DNA of 64,000 nt. Origin: Endomychus coccineus. Taxonomy: Eukaryota; Arthropoda; Insecta; Coleoptera; Endomychidae. Under the pieces are notes generated by a model. The model saw only the letters and a program-made list of their open reading frames with translations. It ran no database searches and was not told where the DNA came from. Where the stretch lies: the NCBI GenBank assembly GCA_958510875.1, contig OY294068.1, positions 81,463,978 to 81,527,977 on the forward strand. Direction: 5' to 3'. A program made the translations under genes and the position numbers. Positions 11,831 through 23,010 of this stretch are shown piece after piece. Position 1 is the stretch's first letter, and each line of letters starts with the position of its first letter.

Positions 11831-12985
11831 TTTGACAGTTAACGCAAAATATTATAATAATCTGCATGGTCACACACAGTTCACGGAATTTTAGAAACAA
11901 TTTCATATTATTCCAATGAAACTAATTTAAATAACATATATTGTTATTTCCTAGAACTGTCAGGTATTTCCAAGCACTGCCGTCTATGTCTATGAGCATT
12001 TCCGTCCATTGCCGAGCATTACCGTCCATATCCAACGTATTGCCTAATTTACACAATGCAGTGAACCTTGGAATGGTTCGTCTCTTGATATAAAAGTGAT
12101 GAATATATTCACGCAAAACTATAATGCTTCGCGTTTCTCATACTTAAAGGTGGTATCAAATTTTGGAATATTTTTCACCTACTAGAAGATTCCTGCCATT
12201 TTAATGCAACTCGAGTGGAGATCTCTCAATAGCAATGAACCTCATAATTGAAAGATGAAGCAGTTAAGTTTTACAATTTCGGGGTATCCAAGGTGATTCA
12301 GAATATCTGCAACAAGTTGAGACAGGTGATTGATTCCCCATTATATTTTCATGAAAAACATCTATTTACATTCACATTCTTCTGTTATTTCTCTTATTTT
12401 CAACACACAAGGTGAAGTCAAAAATAAAAATTGTTTTCAGGTTGTGTCGTAATAATTCATAAACTATTGAATTTTTCACATTTCTGTATGCTGCATGATT
12501 TTCTCTTCAAATCCTTTAGGTTTGGAAAATATTGCCAACTTGCTGGTGAGTGGGAGGGGGGGGGGTGATATCATATTTCGCTTCGCCCGTTGTATGAATC
12601 TGAAAAAAGATTAAGAATTCAGTTTTTCGTGAAATTGAAATCAAGAACATTTGGAAATGTAGATTCATTTCGTGATAATTGTGGCATTCCAGACTCTCGT
12701 AGTAATGACGAGTTTTTTCCAGAAATTGAAATTAGTTCAAATGACTTTGAAGAAATTGGAACATTCAACGCCCGTTATTACTTATTTGGGTGAGAATTGC
12801 TCATATATTACAAGAACAAAAATTAAATGTGCAATAAGTAAGGTGAATTTGATGGTGTCCTCAGAAGATTTATCAGTGTCTTATAAAAAATTTAAGTAGG
12901 GGTGACTTATCTTATCCAATTCATCAATTGTCGGCAGCAGAAACTCGTTTAACATGGATTTGTTGCGCTCAAAAAATACAGGCCA
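11831..12985. other. No recognisable gene
   Basis: AT-rich, with a G run near 12553. Short frames around 12590-12900 overlap one another and resemble no known family. Confidence 0.4.
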
Positions 12986-12986
12986 A

Positions 12987-13480
12987 TTACATTTTTTCCG
13001 TAAACACCGCACCAACTAGTGGGTTCGAGAGCAGGTATTGGCTCTTGGTGCATTGTTTGCGTATTTTTTGTGCCCCCGAAACGTAACTTTTGCTTATTAA
13101 CGTAACTCCATAGATGGAAATATGCTTCATCTCATGATAATTTTCGAAAATCTCCTTATTCATTGTTGACACATTCATCGACATCACCGATATTTTCGGC
13201 AAGGCGGCTGCTCCTTGAGCGGCCATGCCTAGGTGTGTCCCGATTGTTACCCAAATACATAGCCACAATCATTGCGCGTTCTTGAGGAATATAGCTCTGC
13301 AAGACTTGTTTTCGTGTATTTTACAGATTTATTCTCCACAAATGCCAAAGTGTCAATGAAAGATGAAGCCAGTTGCAAAAAAAGAGCATTTCCCAATAGA
13401 ATGTATGTTTTTGCGCCACCTAATATGTCCGAAAAAATTAATGAAACTTTTGTTTTCCTGCCTATGGCTTGTGACGTCAC
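12987..13480 (-). pseudogene. Possible transposase-like fragment (tentative)
   Basis: On the minus strand two overlapping frames read as one protein broken near 13255. The first ends TRNDCGYVFG and the second continues with ALPKISVMSMNVSTMNKEIF and HEMKHISIYG. The MNxxxMNKxxF..YH pattern recalls a segment of Mutator-like transposase domains, but I cannot confirm this. An opposing 114-residue frame (13272-13616, +) covers part of it and has no recognisable domain. Either strand could be the real one, or neither. Confidence 0.25.
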
Positions 13481-13619
13481 AATCGAGCCCTCAGGGCTTG
13501 TGTATCTAAAGGGTGCGTGGATAAAAGCTAGAGAATATTATATTACAATCACGGTGTTCAAGTGTTCAAAAGCAAAAAATTTTACTGGCAAAGTAATGGT
13601 GAGGGAAGCTTTTTAATGT

Positions 13620-14560
13620 AGGGATCAGTTAATTTGTATGTATAATGAATGATAGAATAGATATCTCTCACACTCTGTTCTTTTCTACAATAGACTCGTA
13701 GGAAATATGTGATTTCGTAAAAGGTATTTTAAATATATAATTCGTATATAATTTGTGAACTACATAAATTAATCCATATCATAAAAATAAACACTAATAT
13801 TTTATTTTATTGGTAACTTCCGTTACTTGAGTTTCAACCTTAGTACGTCATCTTTAGACGGTATTCAATATAATTAAAATACATAACTACAACTATAAAT
13901 ATTTATCGATAGTAAAGGATCACTGTGGTCCATCATTTGTGAACTTAGTGGATTATTACTATAGGATTAGATGGTGAGGTATTTATTTCTAATAATAGTG
14001 GTTTTCCTGGTAATAGCTGATTATAGAAGACAATCAGGACAATATTTTGTTGGATAGATATATTAAATAGATCAAATAATGGTGAATAAATTAGGTCTGT
14101 TTAATACTCAAGAGGTTCAGTTTCGAGCCTCTATCAGCTGTAAATAAAATATGCAAACTGTTTATTTCAGGGAAGGAATGATTATTGTCAAATAAATGGT
14201 CTTCAAATGTGGAACCTGTTTTTGATAGTCTAAATCATTTTTTATGTTCATTAAACCTTATAGGAAATAAACACCCTGTTTGGCATTCCCCGCTTATAAA
14301 CCTCACATTTATCAATTGTCTTTATTTCATCAACAGTGATATCAACATGGTAGTGTTTAATTTAACCAGTTAAATTTTAATATCACATAGTAGAGGATGA
14401 AGTACAACCCCAACTAGTTATTTTGTGCCAATCTTTTGATTGTACTACTGCATTGTAAACTGTAAATAAGTAAAATCTACGTTTATTGATAACTTTATTG
14501 CTGTTAAATCAATCAAATTTCATTAATAAAGATTCTTGATCCATGTATGAATTATATATA
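13620..14560. other. No recognisable gene
   Basis: AT-rich. Short unsupported frames only. Confidence 0.4.
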
Positions 14561-15309
14561 AATTCTCGGGAAATAGGTCACACTAACACATATTCTTATT
14601 ATTTTCGTCTTTACGTACATTTTGGTCTCACGACCATCATCAAAAGAATTATTGTGTCTAAAATGGGGTTTCTTATAAGTAATTGTATTAGCACAAAGCG
14701 TCCTCATCGCACCAATTTCAATTAAAATGCCCAACGCCGAAACGAACAGAAACACGAATAATCGAAATTGTAACACATCAATGTTTTAAGTATATGAAAT
14801 ATATCAAGAATCCACTGTTCAGTAATATTCTTATAATATACGAATACATGTCAACAAGATCTGTAAACGACTGAAACCAAAAAATATTACGTTCAAATAT
14901 CTACTATTGAACCAGATGTTAGAGATTTATGAGAGGTAATAGAAAAAGGTTGCCAGACATTATCAGAAATATTACTATTCAGCCGTCTACCTAAAATATA
15001 TTTTTAACATTATAAAGACGCATGTAAGAATTTGCAAGAGTTTTAATTCATTAAATTAGTATAAATCTGACCTAATGATTGAATATCTGTTCTATGATTT
15101 ACAGACATGTACTCACGTTTTATGCGAATCATATCCAGAATAGAACTTTTATAATATTTGATTTTATTAGTTAAAATATCAAATTGATGGTTATAAGTTA
15201 TAATCAAAGCAGTGTTTAGCAAGAGCGGTGGAATTTTCTAAGTTTTTGTTTCTTGTGCTATACTTCATGGCAATACATTCTTTTTTACAAATATTGTTTA
15301 GAGGTTTCC

Positions 15310-15643
15310 AGTATTAATACAGATAATTTTATAATATTACCATATATTCCGGAGACCTCAGAGAAAATTGAGAAATGTTTAAAAAAGTATGAAATAAATG
15401 TTGCGCATAAACCTACTAACTGTGTTGGAAAATATTTTTCAAATCTAAAACCTTTGATACCTAAAGATAAACAAACCCACACAGTATACACATTGAATTG
15501 TTTAGATTGCGATGGGACTAAAACTGGAATCATTGAACATTATCTACAAAAAAGAATGTACGATCATAAGTATAGCACAAGAAACAAAAACTTAGAAAAT
15601 TCCACCGCACTTGCTAAACACTGCTTTGATTATAACCATCAAT
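15310..15643 (+). pseudogene. Penelope-like GIY-YIG endonuclease domain, truncated
   Basis: An open frame encodes the linker and endonuclease of a Penelope-like polymerase: PYIPETSEKIEK, then GKYFSNLKPLIPKDKQTHTV, YTLNCLDC, GTKTGIIEHYLQKRMYDHKY and STALAKHCFDYNHQ. The CxxC pair and the LQKR/H residues fit the Penelope version of the GIY-YIG nuclease, but the YIG triplet is degraded to KTG. The reverse transcriptase core is absent. The frame is interrupted at 15643 by an inserted retrosequence and resumes at about 15945 with FDYKNVNIFTEQ, running with stops to about 16080. It cannot be functional. Confidence 0.75.
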
Positions 15644-15937
15644 GCAGGCCAGGTAGCTCAATTCTAGAAGCATCGATCTTCCAAACACTGTGGCTGCCGG
15701 TCGCGGGTCCGCTGGCCCGAGAAAGTGATGAAGCAAGATACAATGGACCGTCAAGCCTAAGTGTCATCGAGACTGCCCTGGCTGCAGGATCGAGTCAACC
15801 AGACGAGGTGGAGTGTTTAGTGGGTATATCTGAGGTGAATAAATTCGGACTTAGGGAACTCCCACACTACCTTATGGGATGTTACAGGCCCATACGGTTC
15901 TCATAAAGAATTTCAACCACCTTCGAACAAAAAAAAT
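15644..15937 (+). mobile_element. Small 5'-truncated retro-insertion with target duplication
   Basis: A GC-richer 294-bp block sits inside the Penelope-like frame. CATCAAT flanks it on both sides (15637-15643 and 15938-15944), and it ends in AAAAAAAATC, as expected of target-primed retrotransposition. It stays open in the host frame by chance. The class is not recognised: it could be a LINE 3' end or a SINE. Confidence 0.65.
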
Positions 15938-16492
15938 CATCAATTCGATTACAAAAATGTTAATATTTTCACTGAGCAAACCCACATGAAACATCTATTC
16001 TGGAAATGATTCACATAAAACATGACTCAAATCTGTAAATCAGGACAGATATTCAGACATTTATTTATATATACTAAATTAATCAATAAAAACTTTTGCT
16101 AATTCTTACATGCGTCTTTATATTGTTACAAGTATATTTTAGGTAGACGGCTCAACAGTAATATTTCTGATGAGGTCAGATAACCTTTTTCTATTACCTC
16201 ATAAATCTCTAACATCTGGTTCAGAAGTAGATATTTAAACGTAATATTTTTTGGTTTCAGTCGTTTACAGACCTTGTTGTATTCGTATATTATAAGAATA
16301 TTTCTAAACAGTGAGATATATTTCATATACTTAAAACTTTGATTTGTTACAATTTCGATTATTCTTGTTTCTGTTCGTTTCGGCGTTGAGCATTTTTAAT
16401 TGAAATTGGTGCCATAATGATGCCTTGTGCTAATACAATAAGTTCGAAAATAAAAAGCATGTGTGTTAGTGTGACCTATTTCCTTAGAATTT

Positions 16493-17685
16493 AGAACAAA
16501 AATTAAATTTAATAATAATAAGAAAAAGAAATTGAAATTAAAATTAAATAGTGACTGGTATTACATATGACTAAAAGATAATTTAGTGTACCATTTGAAC
16601 AATTACAATCAATACACCATCACCGTTTTTTTTATGCATTCTGCAACTTGATTCCCTCTATATTATATAATATAACTAAATAATACATATTCCAACTATT
16701 AATTTCTTTTGATATATATCCAAGTGCTTATTTTATTATTTAGTTGATTTTTTCCTCATTGTAGTTTGTTGGTAATAAGTTGTATGATCTAGGACCCATG
16801 TAACCATCATGTCTTTGGCTGAAAGTACGTTTTAGGGGTGATTAATAGCTTTTCTGTTTGAGATCTTGTATTATTGCCATGAGTTGAGGGTGTTTATAAT
16901 ATATTATAATAGTGGATATATTCGTTTGAAAATAAAGTGAAATCTCATTGGAATGTAGTAGAATATTTTTGCTAGCTAAGTATCCATGTGCTCGGCTTTT
17001 ATAGATTTTACCGAATCCATATGCTTATTTTGTCATATCGATATATAGTAACATCTTTGTGTAAAATATGTTATTCATAATTTTTTTCTCGAATTAATAT
17101 TCAGTTTCTAGCTTTGCTTCCAACTTAATTCCTTGTTTTAGTTCAGCTATGTATTATGTTATCTTATTTCCAAAGATTTGTCTTATACTGTCATCGTAAT
17201 GTCTCCGCATTATGTCACAGTTTCTATCCTCACCATTGGGATCCCGAAAACTATATGAGATACAAAAATTATTATATTAGGACAACGTTCTTGTCACTAA
17301 CAATATGTCCTTGGAAAAGTTTCAAATTTCCGAGTACAACTGAAAAACTTTGGAAAAACTATTTCTTCCTGACTTTATTATAAGAAGGATTTCAGAACAA
17401 ATGCACATTTACGTTGCCACATTTTACCCGATTCCTTACAGTATTTTCAGATTTGCTATCGAACGTTTCGCCTTTCGGCCCACCATCATCGACTTTATTT
17501 TCTCTTATGGGCACCATATTGGATTATTTCCGTTTTGAATAGACCGTTATATTACCTTTTCAATGATGTATCAATTACGTTTCCAAAAATAGCGAGCTTT
17601 GACTTGGAAATTTTCAATAATGACTTCTATCTATCATACATTCATACATTCTGATTTATTGTGAATCATCGTATTTTACAAGTAT
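16493..17685. other. No recognisable gene
   Basis: AT-rich with short unsupported open frames (for example 17156-17383 and 17350-17538). Confidence 0.4.
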
Positions 17686-17945
17686 TTCATTATCTTACTG
17701 GGAGATTTGATGACGGATATATAGGAAATAACAGACCGGTGTTGTGGTCAGCAAAGTCTCCAGATATAAATGTTGTAAACACATTTTCACGGGGTTCACT
17801 AAACGATAGAGCTTATGGCTAGAATGAATGCCATGATATTGAGAAACTTCCCCTCAACATTGTCAAGGAGTTTGGGAGAAGCAGAGAAATAAATCGTGCA
17901 ATTCATGACACTGTTTACATGAATGATGGCAACATTTTGAGCATT
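17686..17945 (+). pseudogene. Mariner-type transposase C-terminal scrap
   Basis: Translation gives FHYLTGRFDDGYIGNN, then RPVLWSAKSPDINVV and, after one stop, NECHDIEKLPLNIVKEF. The layout (an R-W/Y-I-G motif followed by SPD and a conserved tail) matches the last catalytic region of Tc1/mariner transposases. It has in-frame stops and no upstream catalytic part. Confidence 0.5.
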
Positions 17946-17949
17946 TGCT

Positions 17950-19945
17950 GTGATATATTTTCAGCTTCACAGTTCACTTCATTGTTGTTGCTAGTTCATA
18001 GCTTATTATAATTGAATAGAAAATTCAAAATTTTGTTTTTCCGGATATACTTGGACATTTGAAATTTTCTCAACGGTATATTTCTAATGCGCAACTTTGC
18101 TCAATTTAAACGTCTCTTATAGTTTTCGAGATCCAAAGGGCGAGGATAAAATTTGAAACATCTGGAATTTATTAGACAAATAAAATAAAAATACAAAAAT
18201 GAGGACTATTGTTACACCATTTTGAAAAGCTTTATTGAATCATATTGTTGTATGATCATGTAGTTGATCCTTGTATATTTTCAAAAACAATATAAGAATT
18301 AAGTGCGGTTAACTCGGTGGTCAAGCAATGTAAACTGCATGACACACCCATTGTTCAGAAAAGAGGGTAGGGAATTACGTGTCTTAAAGTGCTGCAAGAC
18401 TTTTGAACTGAAAGCATATCAAAAAGCGTTTCATCGAGAAAAGTTATATGATTTTACATGAATCTATTAATTATGTCATACCCGCAATGAAGACAGTCCA
18501 AATAGATGATTTTTTCGGTATTGAGTATAACTAATAATTGTTCGACAAATTTCGATTTTAATATCATCAGAAGAAACTCTAAAATAAATGTGGTAAAATT
18601 TACTAAATAGTTATGAATTAAATCGATTTCTCCGCAATTAGAAATTTAAAAATCTGTGATCATTGGATCTCGTTAATGTTGGTTGAGTTGAGTTTGGTCA
18701 AATACTTTTAATTACCCAACCAATTTCATAATGAAAGTAGTTTTAATTTTTGAAAAAGTTCTTAAATTATAATTCATATTTCATCATCTGAGAATTTGTT
18801 ATTTACACAAGTCGTTAAGATTCAGAAGATTATACTGACGTTTAAGGTTCAAGGAACTTCTCACATATGATACATAGTTTGGAGAATTCGAAGTTGCAAC
18901 TTTTTAAATTTACTCGACACCAACTGTATTATACAGAAAAAAGTGCCTAGAGAATGTATAAGTTGTATTTTCCTAATCTCACTAACTACCAAAATATTGA
19001 CTAGAAGTCGAAAAATATAACTTTTGTTTATAACTAAATAACAAGAGACTATAGCAAATTTTTGTTTTCGCCAATGAATTTGTCTCAAGAAAAAAAGATC
19101 GAATTTCCCTATACAACATCGGAAATTCCCCACCCTGTACAGTGCTTATCAAATGACATATCTTGTAAGAATCTATTTTGCTGAAATTATCATAAAGTTA
19201 GAAAACCTCAGTTGCTCAAAGATCAGGAAGTACGTCAGGTTTGACGCTCGATGGACAATGAATAAATAATAGCGTTTCAATTATTCAAACAAGTTATCCT
19301 AAATAATGGCTATTGAGTATACCCATACGACTCATCAATATTAATTCAGAAATTTACATACGTATTTGGGCATCTTAGTTGCCATCATCAGTAAATCATT
19401 CCAACTTAGTTGCCGAAATAGATATATTGATTTCGTTGCATTTATTTGGTGCTGTTCCGTTATTCGTTTCGTAAAAGACGTACTTATCTATAAAAAATTG
19501 AAAAGAATAGATCTAATGAAGATGGAAACTCAGTTACGGAAATACTTATTTCGATTTATGAAGATTGTTGTGGTGTTTAGGAATATCCATTTCATGCTAT
19601 GGTGTTGATCGAATCCGTAACCTCATAAAGTTATTCTGAACAAATTGAATCCTTAAAACAGGTGCATGAGTTTAATATCAAAATAGAGAAAATAATCATC
19701 TGCAAGTGCTCGAAGAAGATATTGAAGTTAAAAGTATAATATTTGAAAGAATGTGTCAAGAATCTACGAAAAAGCAGGGAGAAAGTTTTTATAATAACCA
19801 AAACAATTGTTGTGAAAGCAGAAAAAATAGACTGCCATAATTGGGATAACGGAATTGTAGTTATGGTTTTTGTAATTTCGAAAATAATATGTTTAATCAT
19901 GATACAAGATATTTTATACAAAACATAGGACTACATTATTTATTT
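17950..19945. other. No recognisable gene
   Basis: AT-rich. Open frames of 80-96 residues at 18861-19133, 19366-19608 and 19631-19921 have no recognised domain and no splice context. Confidence 0.4.
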
Positions 19946-19949
19946 GCTA

Positions 19950-20122
19950 GAGAAACATGCTGTCAAGCAATCACTGACTCCCCTCACTTTTGTTAGCACA
20001 ATTTTTCGCGTCCGGACATTTTTGCAGGTCAAATATACGATTTTAGGAACAGAAAATATATTGGAAATGATTTAGAAACAGCTAAACGTTAATTATGCCT
20101 TGTGTTACATTGAATTTTTATT
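19950..20122 (-). repeat. Repeat alpha, copy 6, first half
   Basis: Carries the diverged signature CCGGACATTTTTGCAGGTCAAAT (about 20013-20035), GGAACAGAAAATATATTGGAAATGATTTAGAAA and GTTACATTGAATTTTTATT. It stops exactly where the P-like element begins. The rest of the copy resumes at 22509. Confidence 0.55.
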
Positions 20123-20339
20123 CACGGTCGTATAGACAGGTCTGGAAACTCGAGGCTGTTTCCTATCTGAGCAGTGAGTCGCTTACGCGTCCAAGTGCGC
20201 GTAGTACCAAAAGTCGTCACGTAGGGATGTACGACCGTGGGCGTCACGTAAGAGTATCATCTTGATCTCTATGAAGAGTATTCTGTGACATTCGACAGTT
20301 AACTTGTAAACAGAAGGATTACCTGCGTTTTCAGCAAAA

Positions 20340-20486
20340 ATGAAACCGTGCATTGTGCCAAAATGCAAAACGGGGTACAAAAGTGCAAAACAAAAAACTT
20401 CTGTTTTTAAAGTGCCGAAAGATGCAGAAATGCGAAAAAAGTGGATGCCTGCGATTCCGGGAAGAAATCGTTTCAACTCGTTATAA
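20340..20486 (+). pseudogene. THAP zinc-finger N-terminus of a P-like transposase
   Basis: The ATG at 20340 opens 48 residues: MKPCIVPKCKTGYKSAK, then SVFKVPKDAEMRKKWMPAIP and GRNRF. The first two THAP cysteines (CxxxxC), the FKVPKD segment and the Trp of the KKW motif are present. The later Cys-x2-His pair is missing because the exon is interrupted just after GRNRF. A block near 21026-21085 (NRFNEVFYVYEKGEV, followed by a GTGAGT donor) looks like its displaced continuation. Domain function (sequence-specific DNA binding) is known for the family. This copy is broken. Confidence 0.65.
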
Positions 20487-21020
20487 GGAACATTTTGCCC
20501 ATATAAAGAAAAATAATAGTGAAAAATGAGCGATAGTCGAACATATTTTAAATACAGGTCACACCATTTCTCAAGAAAGTTTATCACTTTTAAAACACAG
20601 TACAGACAAATTTCTAGGTAATTTAGAAGGGATGGAAATGTATAAACAAAAAAGCACTTTACTAAATTTCGATTTATCTCCAGCTGACGGTAACCCTTTG
20701 TTTACATTATTATTCCCAAATTGTATTTAAATAGGCACATTTTGATTTATAATTTAGCTTACTCTGATGATAGCTACTTGGTAGCCGAAAGGTCCTCAGT
20801 ACTTTACCAGTATTTTTAGTGGATAAGGGTGATTATTTCTTATTTATAGTGTTATAATATATCCACAGTGTGAACTCTTTTATAGTTTATTAGTATACAT
20901 GTATTTTGATTGTTATCCTAATTTAATTTAAAAAATGTATATATGTTATATGCGATCGATTAGTTTCATACATTTCCTTTTTAAATTACTACCAAAAAAA
21001 GCCTTAGATAATAAGTACAC
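20487..21020 (+). mobile_element. Penelope-like 3' fragment inserted in the THAP exon
   Basis: After the THAP break, translation reads HILNTGHTISQESLSLLKHS, then LEGMEMYKQKSTLLN and LSPADGNPLFTLL, resembling the C-terminal tail of a Penelope-like GIY-YIG protein, with one stop. The tail that follows (GGTCCTCAGTACT...TATTTTTAGTGGATAAG, about 20791-20830) is shared with 29.0 kb and, inverted, 34.6 kb. The THAP-exon block AGAAATCGTTT is duplicated on each side (about 20463 and 21032), consistent with a target duplication of about 20 bp. Confidence 0.55.
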
Positions 21021-21567
21021 ACTCCGGAAAGAAATCGTTTTAACGAGGTCTTTTATGTGTACGAAAAAGGGGAAGTTATTTTTAAGGTGAGTAATACATT
21101 TTGACAAGAGTAACAGTTCTATTCCTCTCTCAAATCAGAATAATAAATACAAGAACACATTTAATTGATAATTATTTTAATAATTTATAAAAATATAAGA
21201 ATCTACACATCAGTTTGGTTGAATTTTATTAAAAATTCACTAGTGGCAATGAGAACAAGTTGTAAATTTAAAAAATGCAGTGATCCAAAATACCTATGAA
21301 ATAAAAAATATATATATATATACACTACAATGTAGTGTTCATTTGTAACATAATGGATTTCCATTCCAACAAGTAAAGATCCTTTACAATCTAAAAAAAA
21401 ATATATAGTAATAGAGGAAAAACATTGACCAATTACATAGATTCTTACTACTTCTAATTAAAAATTATAAAATTACTGTTTTGCTTTCAAATTAACAAGT
21501 GTTTGTTTCTTTATCTCTAAATCTAAGAGCAGGGATTCCCCCAGGAGGTTCAAGCTGCCATTTCACA

Positions 21568-22288
21568 TCATTTTGACCTTTTTTTTAATTCCATGTCTGC
21601 AATGGCCAATCTTTTGTCCAGGAAAGAATCATATTTCTCTGCGATTGTCGAGGATGTCAATTCCCGAGAAACTAAAGGTCTTCTCCTACTGGAAGTTGCA
21701 TTTGCCATGATAGTTGGCTTTCGAGTTCTCAACATGCTGCTCTTGAATTCGCTCAGTCCCCAGCCTAATGTTGTTTGATTCTGTCATAAAAAATATTATG
21801 TTTCTACGATATATATATGTTTTCCAAAATACCTTACCATATCAGTAGTTTTGATTTCATCGTTAGAATTACCAGGTTCGTCACAATTATCAGGTTCCAT
21901 TGGCACATTGATTGAATCCTGTGAATAATAGATTTTTAATGAAGAGAATGAATTGAGCTACAACTTTCCGCACATCCATGTTTCTGTTGCTGTAAAATTT
22001 TTCAAGTGAATGCACCTCTCTATACCTCGATTCTGAACATGAAGAATTGAATTCATTGGCTACAGCTTTACAGGCCTTGTTCTTCTCATCAACACTGACA
22101 CCGTCAGTTTTCTTGCATTCAATAATGTGCTTATATCTATGCACAAGGCTTAGAAGCTGTTGCTTCTCAGTTTCAGAAAAATTAGGGATACGGGTCTTCT
22201 TTACAATAGTTCTCTACGAAAATAACAGTTTTCAGTAGAATTCACTACGATAATTGTGTATTATATTTATTACCTTATTACTTTCCAT
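21568..22288 (-). CDS. Myb/SANT-like DNA-binding protein, four exons, intact
   Basis: Four minus-strand exons join in phase: 22288-22274 (MESNK), 22213-21962, 21918-21838 and 21780-21568, with GT-AG introns of 60, 43 and 57 bp. They give 186 residues without a stop. Exon 2 carries the trihelix-like region: PNFSETEKQQLLSLV, then RYKHIIECKKTDG, KACKAVANEFNSS and LEKFYSNRN, the layout of Myb/SANT-like (zeste / NAIF1-type) domains. A short acidic linker follows, then a basic tail ending in a possible helix (AEKYDSFLDKRLAIADMELK). Such proteins bind DNA, and PIF/Harbinger transposons often encode one as their second gene. Here it lies opposite the THAP exon inside a P-like element, and no partner transposase is present. 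Exon borders are my own prediction. The 43-bp intron is short. Confidence 0.65.
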
Positions 22289-22349
22289 TTCAACGGTGCA
22301 AATGGGCATTAGTAACACTGCTTGTGATTCCGGGAAGAAATCGTTTTAC

Positions 22350-22390
22350 CCATAGATAACTACCGTACTACCTAGTAGAGTTATCTATGG
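22350..22390. repeat. Hairpin shared with the Harbinger fragment at 55.5 kb
   Basis: CCATAGATAACT (22350-22361) pairs with AGTTATCTATGG (22379-22390). The right half, CTAGTAGAGTTATCTATGG (22372-22390), is identical at 55478-55496, beside the Harbinger transposase fragment. Confidence 0.6.
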
Positions 22391-22508
22391 TTTTACATCC
22401 CTCGTGATCCAAGCGCTAGCTAGTGGCTGAGCGAGGGACTACGACCGTGGGGACTCGTAAGCGACTCAACTCAACCATAGAGTTTCCGGACCTGTGTATA
22501 CGACCGTG

Positions 22509-23010
22509 TTTTTATTCAATGTATTTTTCATCCCTATGTTTTATACCGACACCTACTGTCAAATTGACTTTCGAAATTATTGACACTATAATATAACATT
22601 ATTTCATGATACCACAGAGCATAGAACTATAATGTATTTAGTATATTTAAATTCCACAGAGTAAACACATAAATTAAATTGTGACGTCACTTGAATTTAA
22701 AACAACAATTTCGGACACTTATTCGTGTTAACTATAAGCATGTGCTATATATTTATAACCAGAAGAACACGGTTGTCATGATAGTTCAATGAAATACTAT
22801 AGCTTCATTTGGAAGATGGATGTCAGAAATACCACTCGAAATAGTCTTTCGCGCCCAAAAACAATACAGTTCCTATTTCCATCAATTTGAAGCGATTTGC
22901 AAAATTCTAAATTGCTCCGACCAGTAGGAACGGCACAATCGTCTTCACAGTTTTTACGCACGCACACTCAGAAGTTATGTCAAAAATAGTCTACATTGAT
23001 TCAGAAATGT
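22509..23010 (-). repeat. Repeat alpha, copy 6, second half
   Basis: Starts with the second TTTTTATT and continues TTCAATG, TATACCGACACCTACTGTCAA, CATTATTTCATGATACCACAGAG, GTGACGTCAC, CGGACACTTATTCGTGTTAACTA and ATGGATGTCAGAAATACCAC. These match the copy at 24.27-24.6 kb. Confidence 0.6.

Larger units (their letters stand above)
14561..16492. mobile_element. Penelope-like element, head-to-head inverted pair
   Basis: The left arm (about 14561-15265) is the reverse complement of the right arm (about 15570-16492, interrupted by a 294-bp insertion). Both arms hold the same 3' part of a Penelope-like retroelement: the end of the GIY-YIG endonuclease reading frame and a long AT-rich 3' tail, with shared outer ends GGAAATAGGTCACACTAACAC (about 14571 and, inverted, 16460-16482). 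The plus-strand copy extends further 5' to about 15310. Partial inverted duplication of the 3' region is a known Penelope-like arrangement. Both copies have decayed. Confidence 0.75.
20123..22508. mobile_element. P-like (THAP) DNA transposon remnant, nested
   Basis: The terminal inverted repeats are 29 bp (20123-20151, starting CACGGTCGTATAGACAGGTC, and 22480-22508) with two mismatches. An identical 8-bp target duplication, TTTTTATT, directly flanks both ends. Eight-bp duplications with about 30-bp TIRs and a THAP domain are features of the P-element superfamily. Subterminal sequence GAGTCGCTTACG is also inverted (about 20174 and 22452). The interior has a THAP exon, a Penelope-like scrap, and an intact Myb/SANT-like gene on the opposite strand. 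A TCCGGGAAGAAATCGTTT-type block occurs three times (about 20455, 21025, 22328), marking nested insertion or rearrangement. No complete P transposase remains. Confidence 0.65.

Noticed and set aside
15644..15906. C-terminal half of the 217-residue frame as part of an endonuclease
   Set aside because: It is an inserted A-tailed sequence flanked by a 7-bp duplication. The Penelope-like frame resumes after it.
20183..20587. 134-residue open frame on the minus strand
   Set aside because: It lies opposite the THAP exon and the Penelope-like fragment, both of which have recognisable motifs on the plus strand.
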